A stretch of 64,000 nt of DNA from Allolucifera butyrica (GTDB lineage Bacteria > Bacillota > Negativicutes > Sporomusales > UPPP01): NCBI RefSeq assembly GCF_900476375.1, contig NZ_UPPP01000053.1, forward strand, positions 1-64,000, read 5' to 3'. The stretch's first letter is position 1; each line of letters starts with the position of its first letter. A program made the position numbers and the translations under genes. Below the pieces are notes generated by a model. It had not been told where the DNA came from. It did no database searches and was given only the letters and a program-made list of their open reading frames with translations. Of the stretch, positions 52,101-56,113 are shown piece by piece.

Positions 52101-52760
52101 ATCATAACCGGAAATGCCTACAAATACGCCCACTCTCTGTCCGGCCAGCTGTTCCGGCACCTGTCCGCCATCTTCCAGCGCCTCCCAGGCCGTTTCCAGC
52201 AGCAGCCGCTGCTGCGGATCCATACCGGCCGCTTCCCGCGGCGAAATACCGAAAAATTGGGCATCAAATTTTTCGACTTCTTCCAGATATCCGCCCATTC
52301 CGGCGGCCTCCGATTGTCCGGCCCGGCGGGCCGGCATCTCCGTAATGGCATCCACGCCGTTTTTCAGTAAATTCCAGAATGCCGCCGGTCCGGCGGCGCC
52401 GGGAAAACGGCAGCCAATACCAATGATGGCAACCGGTTCCAGTTTATTCTCCGGCTGATTTGTATTGCCGGCATCCGGTTCACCGGGTGCGGCCGTTAAG
52501 AAATGGACAATTTTTGCGATGGATGGGTAGTCCCATACCAAAGTGGGAGAAATCGTCCGTCCCAGCCATTCGCTCATTTCGCCGGTAATTATAACGGCTT
52601 CCGCCGAATCCAACCCATAATTATATAAAGGTTCATGAATGCCGATTTTGTTTTTGTCTACCTTTAACCGTTCCGCCAGGCGGCAAAGGAGCCACTCCTG
52701 AATTTCTCCGCTTCCTTTGCCGGAGCCGGTGTCTGCCCCACCGAAACTGTCTTTAGCCAT
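34113..52760 (-). CDS. Hybrid PKS/NRPS: ACP-KS-AT-KR-ACP-(C-A-PCP)x4-C
   Basis: 6215 residues. ACP1 (LDSAEAV, Ser52) should receive the FAAL-activated acyl chain. KS ~108-530 (DTACSSSL, Cys265; EAHGTGT; NIGHLEAAAG), AT ~628-930 (GHSMGE, Ser718; YAFHSP, malonyl-like), KR ~1230-1420 (LITGGLGDLG; SSVS and YAAAN), ACP2 (GFDSIMA, Ser1564). There is no DH or ER, so the extended acyl should be a beta-hydroxy acid. Then C1 from ~1620, PCP1 Ser2603; C2 ~2654, PCP2 Ser3647; C3 ~3702, PCP3 Ser4684; C4 ~4733, PCP4 Ser5718; C5 ~5773-6190 with no A domain after it. A codes by eye: A1 and A3 DGFFLGMVF (Ile/Val-like), A2 DAKDLGVDV (Glu-like, Lys at position 239), A4 DAWFLGHVV (Leu-like). No E domains here. 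The ATG overlaps the FAAL stop by eight bases and has AAAGGGGAG upstream. Confidence 0.93.
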   Translation of the reverse strand: MAKDSFGGADTGSGKGSGEIQEWLLCRLAERLKVDKNKIGIHEPLYNYGLDSAEAVIITGEMSEWLGRTISPTLVWDYPSIAKIVHFLTAAPGEPDAGNTNQPENKLEPVAIIGIGCRFPGAAGPAAFWNLLKNGVDAITEMPARRAGQSEAAGMGGYLEEVEKFDAQFFGISPREAAGMDPQQRLLLETAWEALEDGGQVPEQLAGQRVGVFVGISGYDYGTMVRNYAQTDIYAATGNALSIAANRISYLLNFRGPSMAIDTACSSSLVAVHLACQSLRHGESSLALAGGVNLLLSTEVTDAFSKAGMLAPDGRCKTFAAGANGYVRGEGVGVVVLKLLSQALRDGDPVYALIPGSAVNQDGRSNGLTAPNGQAQEEVVREAYRRAGVSPAQIQYIEAHGTGTSLGDPIEVNAVGKVLAAGRSPQSPCRIGSAKTNIGHLEAAAGIAGLIKVALALKHRQIPPSLHFDQPNPYIPFPDLPLEVQTELGPWPEKEGPLLAGVSSFGFGGTNAHVVLQSVQPAALKKYSMAGYGPQAEYLLPVSAASEEALQALARSYRDYLMGEGGNVPVKDIGYTAAIRRSHHRCRLATVVRSRQECIDFFTDYLNGEAPGLAGSENRPVKPPKLVFVFSGQGPQWWAMGRELFQTEPVFREAIEECDALFHRHADWSLITELMAEKSESRLDQTEYVQPALFSIQVALARLWLTWGIEPAAVVGHSMGEVAAAHIAGALSLADAVRVIFHRSRLMQRTTGQGKTIAVGLAWEEANSLLQGYEKKVSVACYNGPTSLILSGEPDSMDEIMATLQQKNVFCKALPVKYAFHSPQMEPLLAELTESLQGLQPQPAGLPVYSTVTGRLIDGQELDAGYWAGNLRKSVLFSTAVEALAQDDYNVFVEISPHPVLAGAVRQSLVKAEKDGIVLPSIRRQEPERAVILNSLGKLYALGYSVKWKALYPEGGKCISLPAYPWQREAYWFESVGSRMVYTPAAVPAVDSEWDRWLYKLDWQPAESSLNPADQGGGSWLIFTRREGIGEAIARRLNELGKRTVLAYPGESFQQEAANVFIAGPSREDMKQLLQAVRDSCQGIIHTWSIRSAVQNEVTLADLETAQSWGCLHILTLIQAIRAAGPMPNWPRLWLITRDSQAVLPAGAGIDVAQAPLWGLGRTIALEQQELWGGLIDIDSAMTDELSAQMAVDDLFRTDEEQLAYRQGVRYAARLQRDSASRKEKVPFSWPTNAAYLITGGLGDLGMQVARWMAAQGARRLILLGRTELPPRAVWGDVLSQGGRLARQITGIKELEAMGTSIHLAAVDVADATQLAAFLQNYCTEGWPPIRGVVHAAGTVADQLLTECGQDSFREVLRPKIMGAWNLHNLLADVPLDFFLLFSSVSAVLSSPRLGSYAAANAFLDALAHYRRGLKLPALSIDWGPWAEIGMAARFGVLASTDGTGMKAIAPEQGLRLLENLFRRDLTQILAMDVDWVRWHTVYQQMGETALLAELLRQECEAAATVSGDGSQEPSFRSEWLAAGPDERRQLLLDSLCEQTALVLQLPKARLDVQTSLHQLGFDSIMAIELKNRLEKTLGIVVPMVHFLQGPSITGLADQIQELLAADAPASVIPPATEQEYYPVSSAQKRMFILNQFERNDTVYNNFVAFKAAGDLDRSRFEQALNRLIQRHETLRTSFTIVDGKPVQRVHPAIEFAVEFMQEKGEAIPEILQKFSRPFDLSQAPLFRVGLVEIAAGEHIVLFDMHHIISDGVTADIFIKELAGLYEGSELPAMRLQYKDFAVWQERSLQTAAWRRQEEYWLQALAGELPVLNLPTDYPRPSVRSFTGDVLRFSLEEKLTEQLNRLARENGTTLYMVLLAAYTAVLSQYTGQEDIIVGSPITGRPYADLHNIIGVFVNTLAMRNYPEKEKNFRQFLQEVKENALRAYENQDYQFEELVDKLDIPRNLSRNPLFDTMFALQSVDMAELTIGDLRFSRLDFYNKIAKFDVTLEAIERNNRLDFTLEYDTKLFKPATIDRLRGHLEQALKRIVERPDSKLADIELLTAAEKEQLLTGFNPAPTEYPRDKTIPELFEEQAAKNPDRIAVTFGDRQLTYAELNSRANQLARALRCRGVTANTIVGLLLDRSPAMITGILGILKAGGAYLPIDPDYPADRIAYMLADSGAQLLITRPELSDAAGFAGDLLDVDDPALYQGDTANLAKENTAPDLAYVIYTSGSTGKPKGNLTMHTNVVRVVKNTNYITITGSDVLLQLSNYAFDGSVFDIYGALLNGARLVLIDKAAVLDMPRLARIIETEQVTVFFITTALFNTLVDVNLESLKQVRKILFGGEAASPRHVEKAFETLGKGRVVNMYGPTETTVFATYHEINGLADTAGSIPIGKPVANTRLYILDRAGRLQPVGVPGELCIAGDGLAQGYLNRPELTAEKFVADPFVTGERMYRSGDLARWRPDGTVEFIGRMDQQIKLRGFRVELGEIETELLKQPSITEALVVAKQEASGYQYLCAYIVAEREVAAAKLKEELQQSLPDYMIPASVMQLEKMPLTPNGKIDRKALPEPAGGIRTGTEYVAPRNEAEARMAQVWQDVLAVEKVGMEDNFFELGGHSLKAIMLAAKIHKEFSAEVPLTAIFKAQTVGELSKTVAGMALKDYMTIEPAAEQEYYPVSSAQKRMFILNRLEPENTAYNMPAAFKINGFLDKLRLEGALQKLIARHEALRTSFELIDGEPVQRIHPAIDFTIECQQGTEAVLPVIFQAFVRPFDLSKAPLLRVGLVEVTPNQYVVLFDMHHIIADGVSIGIIVRELAGLYEGRELPALTIQYKDFSVWQNNLLTTERLKQQEDYWLQTLAGELPVLNLPGDYLRPPVRSFEGDELDFAVPEELTAKLNQLAVERGTTLYMVLLAAYNVVLSRYSGQEDIIVGTPIAGRPHADLENMVGMFVNTLAMRNFPAETKSFREFLQEVKANALAAYEHQDYQFEELVDNLDIPRDLSRNPVFSTLFTLQNVDIATLSMGDLQFIAYEFDNKTAKFDLTLRAVERNNRLEFTLEYYSKLFKTETVRRLGKHFVNVLNSIVEQPEATLSGINMLSQKEKRQVLIDFNNRKLVCPVVKTIPQLFQEQASKNPQRIAVTFGERQVTYQELNRRANQLARVLRGKGVGPNSIVGLMVERSPEMMAGILGILKAGGAYLPIDPGYGRERIAYMLENSQAKILLTQTRLKDKAPVNMEIIDLTDSEIDSAKSSNVKLLNQPADLAYVIYTSGTTGRPKGVMIEQRQVVNLVYGLQDQIYQKYDSFLNVALLSPYVFDASVKQIFPALLLGHNLCIVPEESRFDRDGLLHFYRTHHIDISDGTPAHIKIFNARSQTGEFPAVKEFLIGGEALSYTAVQEFIGQFSGGKVTVTNVYGPTECCDVATVYPVDCTKSRAADIVPIGRPLANVEIYILGQDLTVLPVNAVGEVYIGGQGVGRGYLNQPEMTAEKFVTNPFLPGTKMYRTGDLARWLPDGTIDFLGRVDHQVKIRGFRIELGEIETQLLTYAGIKEAVAVVREDPNGQKYLCAYLVAGQELTVAALREHLAPKLPDYMIPAAFVQLAKMPLTGNGKVDRRALPEPDGGMSTGTEYVAPGNEMEAKMVQIWQEVLGTAPIGLEDNFFALGGHSLKAVTLAARIKREYGTEVPLTEVFKAQTVRDMCRTVAGAAQAGYDSIQPVAGRETYPVSSAQKRMFILNQFEPGDTTYNMPAAFKMEGLLDPGRLTAAWQKLIRRHEILRTSFEVIDGEPLQRVHNATKFAIESIAGAEAAIPAMIRGFVRPFDLSRAPLLRVGLVKLAEDQHVVLFDMHHIIGDGVSMRILVKELTWLYEGQNLPELRIQYKDFSAWQNNLLASERFKQQETYWLQALAGELPVLNLPTDYSRPAVRSFAGERLRFALEPAMTAALNQLALETGTTLYMVLLAAYNVLLAKYSGQEDIIVGSPVAGRPHADLENMLGMFVNTLAMRNYPEQEKSFLHFLQEVKENALKAYENQDYQFEELVDKLDIPRNLSRNPLFDAMFALQNTEQAELAIGGLHFSRYEFDSKIAKFDLTLEATERNNRLEFSLEYDAKLFKPATAGRLKEHYVNILTGILVRPDSKLADIELLTAAEKDQLLTGFNPAPTEYPRDQTIPELFEEQAAQNPDRIAVTFGEQQLTYAELNSKANQLARALRRRGVTANTIVGLLLDRSPAMITGILGILKAGGAYLPIDPDYPADRIAYMLADSGAQLLITRPELSAAAWFAGELLDVDDPALYQGDTANLAKENTARDLAYVIYTSGSTGKPKGNLTMHTNVVRVVKNTNYITITGSDVLLQLSNYAFDGSVFDIYGALLNGAGLVLIDKAAVLDMPRLTRIIEIEQVTVFFITTALFNTLVDVNLESLKQVRKILFGGEAASPRHVKKAFTALGKGRVVNMYGPTETTVFATYHEINHLMDTEGSIPIGKPVGNTRLYILDRAGRLQPVGVPGELCIAGDGLAQGYLNRPELTAEKFVADPFAAGERMYRSGDLARWKPDGTVEFIGRMDHQIKLRGFRVELGEIEAELLKQPSVTEALVIAKQEASGYQYLCAYIVAEQEVAAARLKEELQQSLPDYMIPASVIQLEKMPLTPNGKIDRKALPEPAGRIRTGREYVAPRNEAEAKMAQVWQEVLGVEKVGREDNFFELGGHSLKAIMLAAKIHKEFGTAVPLTTIFKAQTVGELSKTVAGTAQHDYAAIEPAAEQEYYPVSPAQMRMFILNQFEAQDTVYNMPAAFMVEGRLDRNRFEQAVKELMARHESLRTSFALIDGEPMQTVHPEIDFSLGFLRTVRENIPDLIKNFVQPFDLGQAPLFRVTLAEAGPTSYIVLFDMHHIIADGVSMGILVKELAALYEGRELPALRIQYKDFSVWQKQLLASERLKQQEAYWLQTLSGELPVLNLPGDYPRPAVRSFEGDRFEMILDEEVTAGLNKLAAQSGTTLYMVLLAAYNVLLARYSGQEDIIVGTPIAGRPHADLENVIGMFVNTLALRNFPAGTKSFRDFLQEVKENALAAYEHQDYQFEELVDKLGTARTLNRNPLFDTMFTLQNVDIAPLSLGGLQFVPYELKNNTAKFDLTCQAVEQDRQLIITLEYYCKLFSRDMVERLAKHFSRILHCIAAQPQIELGAIELLSAAERQQILVDFNRTQAAYPQNRTVVSLFEEQAAKAPENTAAALDLERLSYQELNGKANQLARQLRQKGIKANHVVGILAERSPAMLVGLLGILKAGGAYLPIDPEYPADRVGYMLADSGATVLLTQRHLAGKAASFAGATVDLDDSQLYNGDRTNLYLKQKPDDLVYVIYTSGSTGKPKGVEIEHASLVNLVTWHQRTYNIRATDRATLLAGPAFDAAVWEIWPYLTAGAGLYIPNQETRASLRGLIRWLRETGITASFMPTPLAEALLGEEWPADAPLQALLTGGDQLHRRPPRNLPFDLVNHYGPTESTVVATCAKVDPAGASDMLPSIGRPIDNTRIYIVGQNNQLQPVGVAGELCIGGDGLARGYLNRPELTAEKFTANPFIPGERMYRTGDLARWLPDGSLEYLGRLDQQVKIRGFRVELGEIEAELVKHPAVKETVVLAKDDGAGGKYLCAYILTSREVAVAELREHLSRVLPGYMVPAAFVELAAIPLTPNGKIDRNALPEPEAGIHTGTEYVAPANETEERMARLWQEVLGVERVGMKDNFFELGGHSLKTITLAARIHKEFGVEVALTDLFKAPTIQELVRNMAGAAATDYGAIEAAPKQEYYPVSSAQKRMFILSQLENNDTAYNMSAALQVEGPLDERRFDAAWQKLMQRHETLRTSFEFAGGEPVQRVHPAVEFIIERLQGAENELPEIMQAFVHPFDLSQAPLLRVGLLKLDKDRHVLFFDMHHIISDGVSMGILIKELAGLYEEKELPALKIQYKDFALWQNRQFRGEILKKQEAYWLQAFAGELPELNLPADYPRPAVRSFAGDRVTLTLGGELTAELNKLAGQTGTTLYMVLLAAYNVLLAKHSGQEELIVGTPIAGRPHADLENLIGVFVNTLALRNYPAGNKTFQAFLQEVKNQALAAYEHQDYPFEELVEKLNLARELNRNPLFDTMFALQNIDMAPLAMGDLQFAPCELANKTAKFDLTLYAAAADNGLELMLEYYTELFTAQTAMRLLEDYCKILAAVTQNKDILIKTIALEKQPNKRKRIQSDWNFNLSGA
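35440..37250 (-). repeat. Duplicated module segment, copy 2 (Leu-type)
   Basis: A4-PCP4 region of the 6215-residue enzyme, nearly the same at the DNA level as 26,860-28,700. The two copies differ by scattered single bases, mostly third-codon positions, which points to a recent duplication or gene conversion. Borders are approximate. Confidence 0.7.
38700..40400 (-). repeat. Duplicated A-domain segment, copy 2 (Ile/Val-type)
   Basis: A3 and PCP3 of the 6215-residue enzyme, close copy of 44,940-46,660 and 20,800-22,450. Borders are approximate. Confidence 0.7.
44940..46660 (-). repeat. Duplicated A-domain segment, copy 3 (Ile/Val-type)
   Basis: A1 and PCP1 of the 6215-residue enzyme, close copy of the segments at 38,700-40,400 and 20,800-22,450. 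All three keep the same specificity code, so the copies have not diverged in substrate. Confidence 0.7.
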
Positions 52761-54525
52761 TCATAACTCCCCTTTCAGCGCTTAACGTTCCGTCTAATAA
52801 GCCGGCGCGGCAGGCATGACGCTGAATCTTGCCGCTGGAGGTTTTGGGAATGCTGCCCGGTTTCAATAATAAAATTTGGTGAATCTGTAGTTCATGCTGA
52901 GTAAATATACTTTCTTGAATCGCACTGTAAATTTCCGTCAAAACCTCATTTTGCCCGTCTTCGCCCTGATTTTCCCGCGGCCGGAAGCGCCGTTCAATTT
53001 CGGCAACAATACCCAGCCGCTCTTCCCCGTCGATATCCAGGGAAAAAGCGGCGCAGCAGCCCGGACGGATGGCTTCATGACATTGTTCAACCGTCAATTC
53101 GATATCCTGGGGATAATGATTGGTTCCCCGGATAATAATGAGGTCTTTGAGACGGCCCGTGACAAACAATTCGCCGTCATGAATAAAGCCCAGATCGCCG
53201 GTCCGTAAAAAAGGCCCGGCGCCGCTGTCGGACAAATAAGCATGAAAAGTCCGGCGGGTAGTCTCCGGTTTATTCCAGTATCCCCCGGCAACGCTGGCTC
53301 CGGAAACCCAAATTTCTCCCACTTTATCCGGCGCGCACCGAACTAAAAGTTCCGGATCGGCAATTACAAGTTTATGGTTCAGCCAGGCGTGCCCGCAGCT
53401 TACCAGAATCCGGCCCGGTTCGGCCTCACTGCAAGCAGCAATCTCATTTTTTTCCAAAGACGGGGCGCTGAATTTTCCCGCTGCCGGCGGCTCATTGACC
53501 CCGCCGCCGGAAACCATCAACGTGGTTTCGGCCATGCCATAGCAGGGATACATGGCAGTCCGGCTGAATCCGACCGGTTCGAAGGCCGCCGTAAAGCGTT
53601 CAATTGTCTCATAGCGCACCGGCTCCGCCCCGTTAAAAGCCGCCCTCCAGGAGCGCAAATCCAGCGTCGCCTTTTGTTCCTCTGTAATCTTGTTAACACA
53701 TAAATCGTAGGCGAAATTCGGCCCGCCGCAAAAAACCCCTTTATAGTCGGAAATTGCTTTCAGCCAGCGGTAGGGTTTCTGGAGAAAGTCCACAGGCGAC
53801 ATAAAGATATGGGACCCGCCGGTGTATAGCGTTTGGAGCACATTGCCCATCAGTCCCATATCGTGGTAAATCGGCAGCCATCCTACGATCACGGTGTCTT
53901 CCCGCAGTTCAAAAGCCGTATTAATGACCTTTTCATTATTCAGGACATTGCCGTGGCTTACCATAACGCCCTTCGGCAAGCCTACGGAACCCGACGTATA
54001 CTGCAAAAACGCCAGGGTGTCTCCCGTTGCCGCCGGGTCCTGCCAGCGATAAGCCAGGGCGGTATTAATGCTGTCCGTCATTAACCATTGCAGTTCGGAC
54101 AAGCCCGGTGTCTGCTCGATCAAAGGCTCAAACTTGGCGATAATCGCGGCAGTTGTCAATACTGCCTGGGCTTTGGAATCGTTAACAATATTCTGCAGCC
54201 GTAATAAATTGCGGTTAAGCCGTGGCGGATAAGCGGGTACCGCAGCCACGCCGGCATAGAGACAACCCAAAAAAGCAATGATATAATCCAATCCGGCGGG
54301 ATAAAGCAGCAAGGCCCGTTCTCCTTTCAGTTCCAGACTTTGCAAAAAGGCCCCCACCGCCCTGGCCCGCCGCTCTAATTCCGCATAAGTTATCGAGCCT
54401 CTCTCGCTCTCCCCGTTAGTCAAAAACGTATAGGCGCGTTTTTCGGGTTGTTGTAAAGCCCGGTAACGAAGCAATTCTACCAAAGATGAAATGTCTCCCA
54501 ATGACTCAATCGCCGTATTTTTCAT
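52753..54525 (-). CDS. Fatty acyl-AMP ligase (FAAL) that primes the assembly line
   Basis: 590 residues, acyl-adenylate enzyme. P-loop motif LQYTSGSVGLPKG (~residue 178), then WLPIYHDMGLMGNVLQ and YGMAETTLMVSGG, wording typical of FAALs rather than acyl-CoA ligases, and the C-terminal KTSSGKIQRHACR with the conserved Lys. There is no carrier domain of its own; ACP1 at the start of the next protein is the natural acceptor. It should activate a free fatty acid as acyl-AMP and load it on that ACP. I start it at the ATG at 54523-54525, with GGGAGG 12 bases upstream; a TTG at 54549 lies upstream of that site and is less likely. A terminator-like hairpin with seven T's lies just before the gene. 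Confidence 0.92.
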   Translation of the reverse strand: MKNTAIESLGDISSLVELLRYRALQQPEKRAYTFLTNGESERGSITYAELERRARAVGAFLQSLELKGERALLLYPAGLDYIIAFLGCLYAGVAAVPAYPPRLNRNLLRLQNIVNDSKAQAVLTTAAIIAKFEPLIEQTPGLSELQWLMTDSINTALAYRWQDPAATGDTLAFLQYTSGSVGLPKGVMVSHGNVLNNEKVINTAFELREDTVIVGWLPIYHDMGLMGNVLQTLYTGGSHIFMSPVDFLQKPYRWLKAISDYKGVFCGGPNFAYDLCVNKITEEQKATLDLRSWRAAFNGAEPVRYETIERFTAAFEPVGFSRTAMYPCYGMAETTLMVSGGGVNEPPAAGKFSAPSLEKNEIAACSEAEPGRILVSCGHAWLNHKLVIADPELLVRCAPDKVGEIWVSGASVAGGYWNKPETTRRTFHAYLSDSGAGPFLRTGDLGFIHDGELFVTGRLKDLIIIRGTNHYPQDIELTVEQCHEAIRPGCCAAFSLDIDGEERLGIVAEIERRFRPRENQGEDGQNEVLTEIYSAIQESIFTQHELQIHQILLLKPGSIPKTSSGKIQRHACRAGLLDGTLSAERGVMNG

Positions 54526-54555
54526 GAACCAAACCAACCTCCCAAACAATTTTAT

Positions 54556-54582
54556 AAAAAAAGAAACGCTCTGCAGCGCTCC
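54556..54582 (-). terminator. Intrinsic terminator-like hairpin between thioesterase and FAAL genes
   Basis: On the transcribed strand GGAGCGCT and AGCGTTTC form an eight-pair stem (two G-U pairs) with a GCAG loop, followed at once by TTTTTTT. It lies ~30 bases before the FAAL start and ~95 bases after the thioesterase stop. It has all features of a rho-independent terminator, yet the synthetase genes lie downstream with no clear new promoter visible in the ~125-base gap. An antiterminator gene opens the operon, so this is a likely point of control. Confidence 0.7.
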
Positions 54583-54675
54583 GTTTGTCTATACATTAAA
54601 TTCACTTATATTTTCATTCCACTTCATGGCTCACTTAGCCAATATATCAATATTTCCGGCTAATTTTGTAAACGT

Positions 54676-55470
54676 TTAATTGTTCCCGCGATTGCCATAC
54701 CGGCTCATCAATTCCGTCTCATAAAGCGCCAGATCTTCCTGGACGGCATTGACCACCTCGGTACAATGGTCATGAAGATAAAAATGATCTCCCGGAAACA
54801 TACGAACTTTAAAATCGTTTACCGTTTGTCCTTCCCATAAATTCAGGTCTTGATAGGTTATGTCCGGGTCTTCCATGCCGCCTAAAATGGAAAGAGGGCA
54901 GGTCAGCGGCATGCCGCCGGAATATACGTAGGTTTCATGCAGGGCAAAGTCGGCCCTCAGTGTTGGCAGCAGTACCTGCATCATTTCGCTGTTTTGCAGA
55001 ATCAATTCCGGCGTGCCGTTATATTCCCGCAGCCGCGCTATAAAGGCGTTATCCGGCAATAAGTGCATGGGCGGCTTTTTTCTCTCCACCACCGGCGCCC
55101 GGTAACCGGATATAAATACGCCCAGGGGACTCATTCCTCTTTTTTGCAGCCGGCGGGCCAGCTCAAAGCTAACCAGAGCCCCTAAACTATGGCCAAAGAA
55201 AGCAAATGGCATTTTTAACTCCGGCGCCAGCCCATTGACTAGTGCGTCAAGCAGCGACGGCAGGAGGGTAAATTGCGGTTCCGTGATCCGCCTTTCCCTG
55301 CCGGGATATTGGATGGGACAAATGTCGATTTCCGGCGGAAATAAAGAAAACCAGTCACGAAAAACCGAAGCGCTGCCGCCGGCATAGGGAAAGCAAAACA
55401 GCCGCAGCCGGGCGGCGGGATGGGGCCGCCGGTACGGAATCCATGGATTTAATGCATGTATTGATGTCAT
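54676..55470 (-). CDS. Type II thioesterase (editing)
   Basis: 264 residues, alpha/beta-hydrolase of the kind that clears mis-primed or stalled carrier domains in NRPS/PKS systems. FCFPYAGGSASVFRDW near the N-terminus (oxyanion-hole region), nucleophile GHSLGALVSFELAR (Ser95), and a late GDHFYLHDH with the catalytic His are all present. I start at the ATG at 55468-55470 because GGAGGAG is six bases upstream; the GTG at 55491 has no such site. It follows the antiterminator gene by ~20 bases and stands apart from the TE domain built into the 3350-residue NRPS. Confidence 0.92.
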   Translation of the reverse strand: MTSIHALNPWIPYRRPHPAARLRLFCFPYAGGSASVFRDWFSLFPPEIDICPIQYPGRERRITEPQFTLLPSLLDALVNGLAPELKMPFAFFGHSLGALVSFELARRLQKRGMSPLGVFISGYRAPVVERKKPPMHLLPDNAFIARLREYNGTPELILQNSEMMQVLLPTLRADFALHETYVYSGGMPLTCPLSILGGMEDPDITYQDLNLWEGQTVNDFKVRMFPGDHFYLHDHCTEVVNAVQEDLALYETELMSRYGNRGNN

Positions 55471-55490
55471 AACAATCTCCTCCGTTTCCA

Positions 55491-55997
55491 CTATCCGTCT
55501 TTAAAAATTCCTTCCAGCTCGATATTCTTTTTTTCATCCAGCACCGGAATCTCTACGGTAATGCGACGATTTCGCCGCGAAACCTTTTTCACAATATGCC
55601 CTAATCCGGCTAACGGCCCCTTAATAACCTGCAATTGACCGTCATGGTTTTCCACCGTGCTTCCTTCCACAATGCCGTCCTTGCCGATCAACTGTTGAAT
55701 AATACACTTTTCTTCCTCTAATATCGGGATTAAAGTGCCGGTACTGTATACCAGCCAGACCAGCTTTAAATCACAGCGGCGCAGCAAGTAGTCAAATTCC
55801 CCTATCTTTTCTTGGGGATAGGCAACGAATAAATAACCTTCAAACAAAGGTCTCACTAAACTGATTATGGTTCCCTGTTTTCGCCAGCTGATTCTCCGGC
55901 GCGGATAAATCAGCTCGATACCGGCGAATCGTTTCCGCAAAAGCGTTAATGCCGCTTCCTCCTTGCCGCAAATCGTACGCAAAACGTACCATTCAAT
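55491..55997 (-). CDS. loaP: LoaP-like specialised NusG antiterminator (ATT start likely)
   Basis: ~168 residues with a NusG N-terminal domain (EWYVLRTICGKEEAALTLL at the start; PLFEGYLFV in the middle) and a C-terminal KOW motif (GPLAGLGHIVKKVSRRNRR). LoaP proteins are NusG paralogues that drive transcription through terminators in antibiotic operons of Bacillus; this one heads a PKS/NRPS operon. Start: AGGAGG at 56006-56011 is eight bases before an ATT codon, which gives (M)EWYVL, the usual LoaP N-terminus. The only other in-frame candidate, GTG at 56004-56006, overlaps the Shine-Dalgarno itself, and a TAG stop lies two codons upstream of it. I therefore infer ATT initiation; the gene identity does not depend on that. 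Confidence 0.85.
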   Translation of the reverse strand: MEWYVLRTICGKEEAALTLLRKRFAGIELIYPRRRISWRKQGTIISLVRPLFEGYLFVAYPQEKIGEFDYLLRRCDLKLVWLVYSTGTLIPILEEEKCIIQQLIGKDGIVEGSTVENHDGQLQVIKGPLAGLGHIVKKVSRRNRRITVEIPVLDEKKNIELEGIFKDG

Positions 55998-56014
55998 GGT
56001 TACCACCTCCTAAG

Positions 56015-56033
56015 AAAGACCCTAAGGGTCTTT
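56015..56033 (-). promoter_or_regulatory. Hairpin directly before the loaP ribosome-binding site
   Basis: AAAGACCC-TTA-GGGTCTTT on the transcribed strand, a perfect 8-bp stem with a 3-base loop, ending three bases before the AGGAGG of loaP. The same stem sequence recurs at 7882-7902. It may act as an attenuator or as a binding element; it lacks a clean T-run. Confidence 0.55.
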
Positions 56034-56042
56034 AAATGGAAG

Positions 56043-56113
56043 GAAAGTATTTTACTTTTCGGAAGTCTGAGAAGAATACGTTATTTAGAAATAACCCGAA
56101 AAGTTATACTTTC
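56043..56113 (-). promoter_or_regulatory. Structured 5' leader of the loaP operon
   Basis: An imperfect long inverted repeat: GAAAGTAT + CTTTTCGG at 56043-56062 pairs with its complement at 56096-56113 (two 8-bp helices with a small internal loop). Within it is a second hairpin, GTTATT-TAGA-AATAAC at 56080-56095. The RNA would fold as a long stem carrying an inner stem-loop. Known LoaP targets need an RNA hairpin in the operon leader, so this is a candidate recruitment element; that role is inference. Confidence 0.5.
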
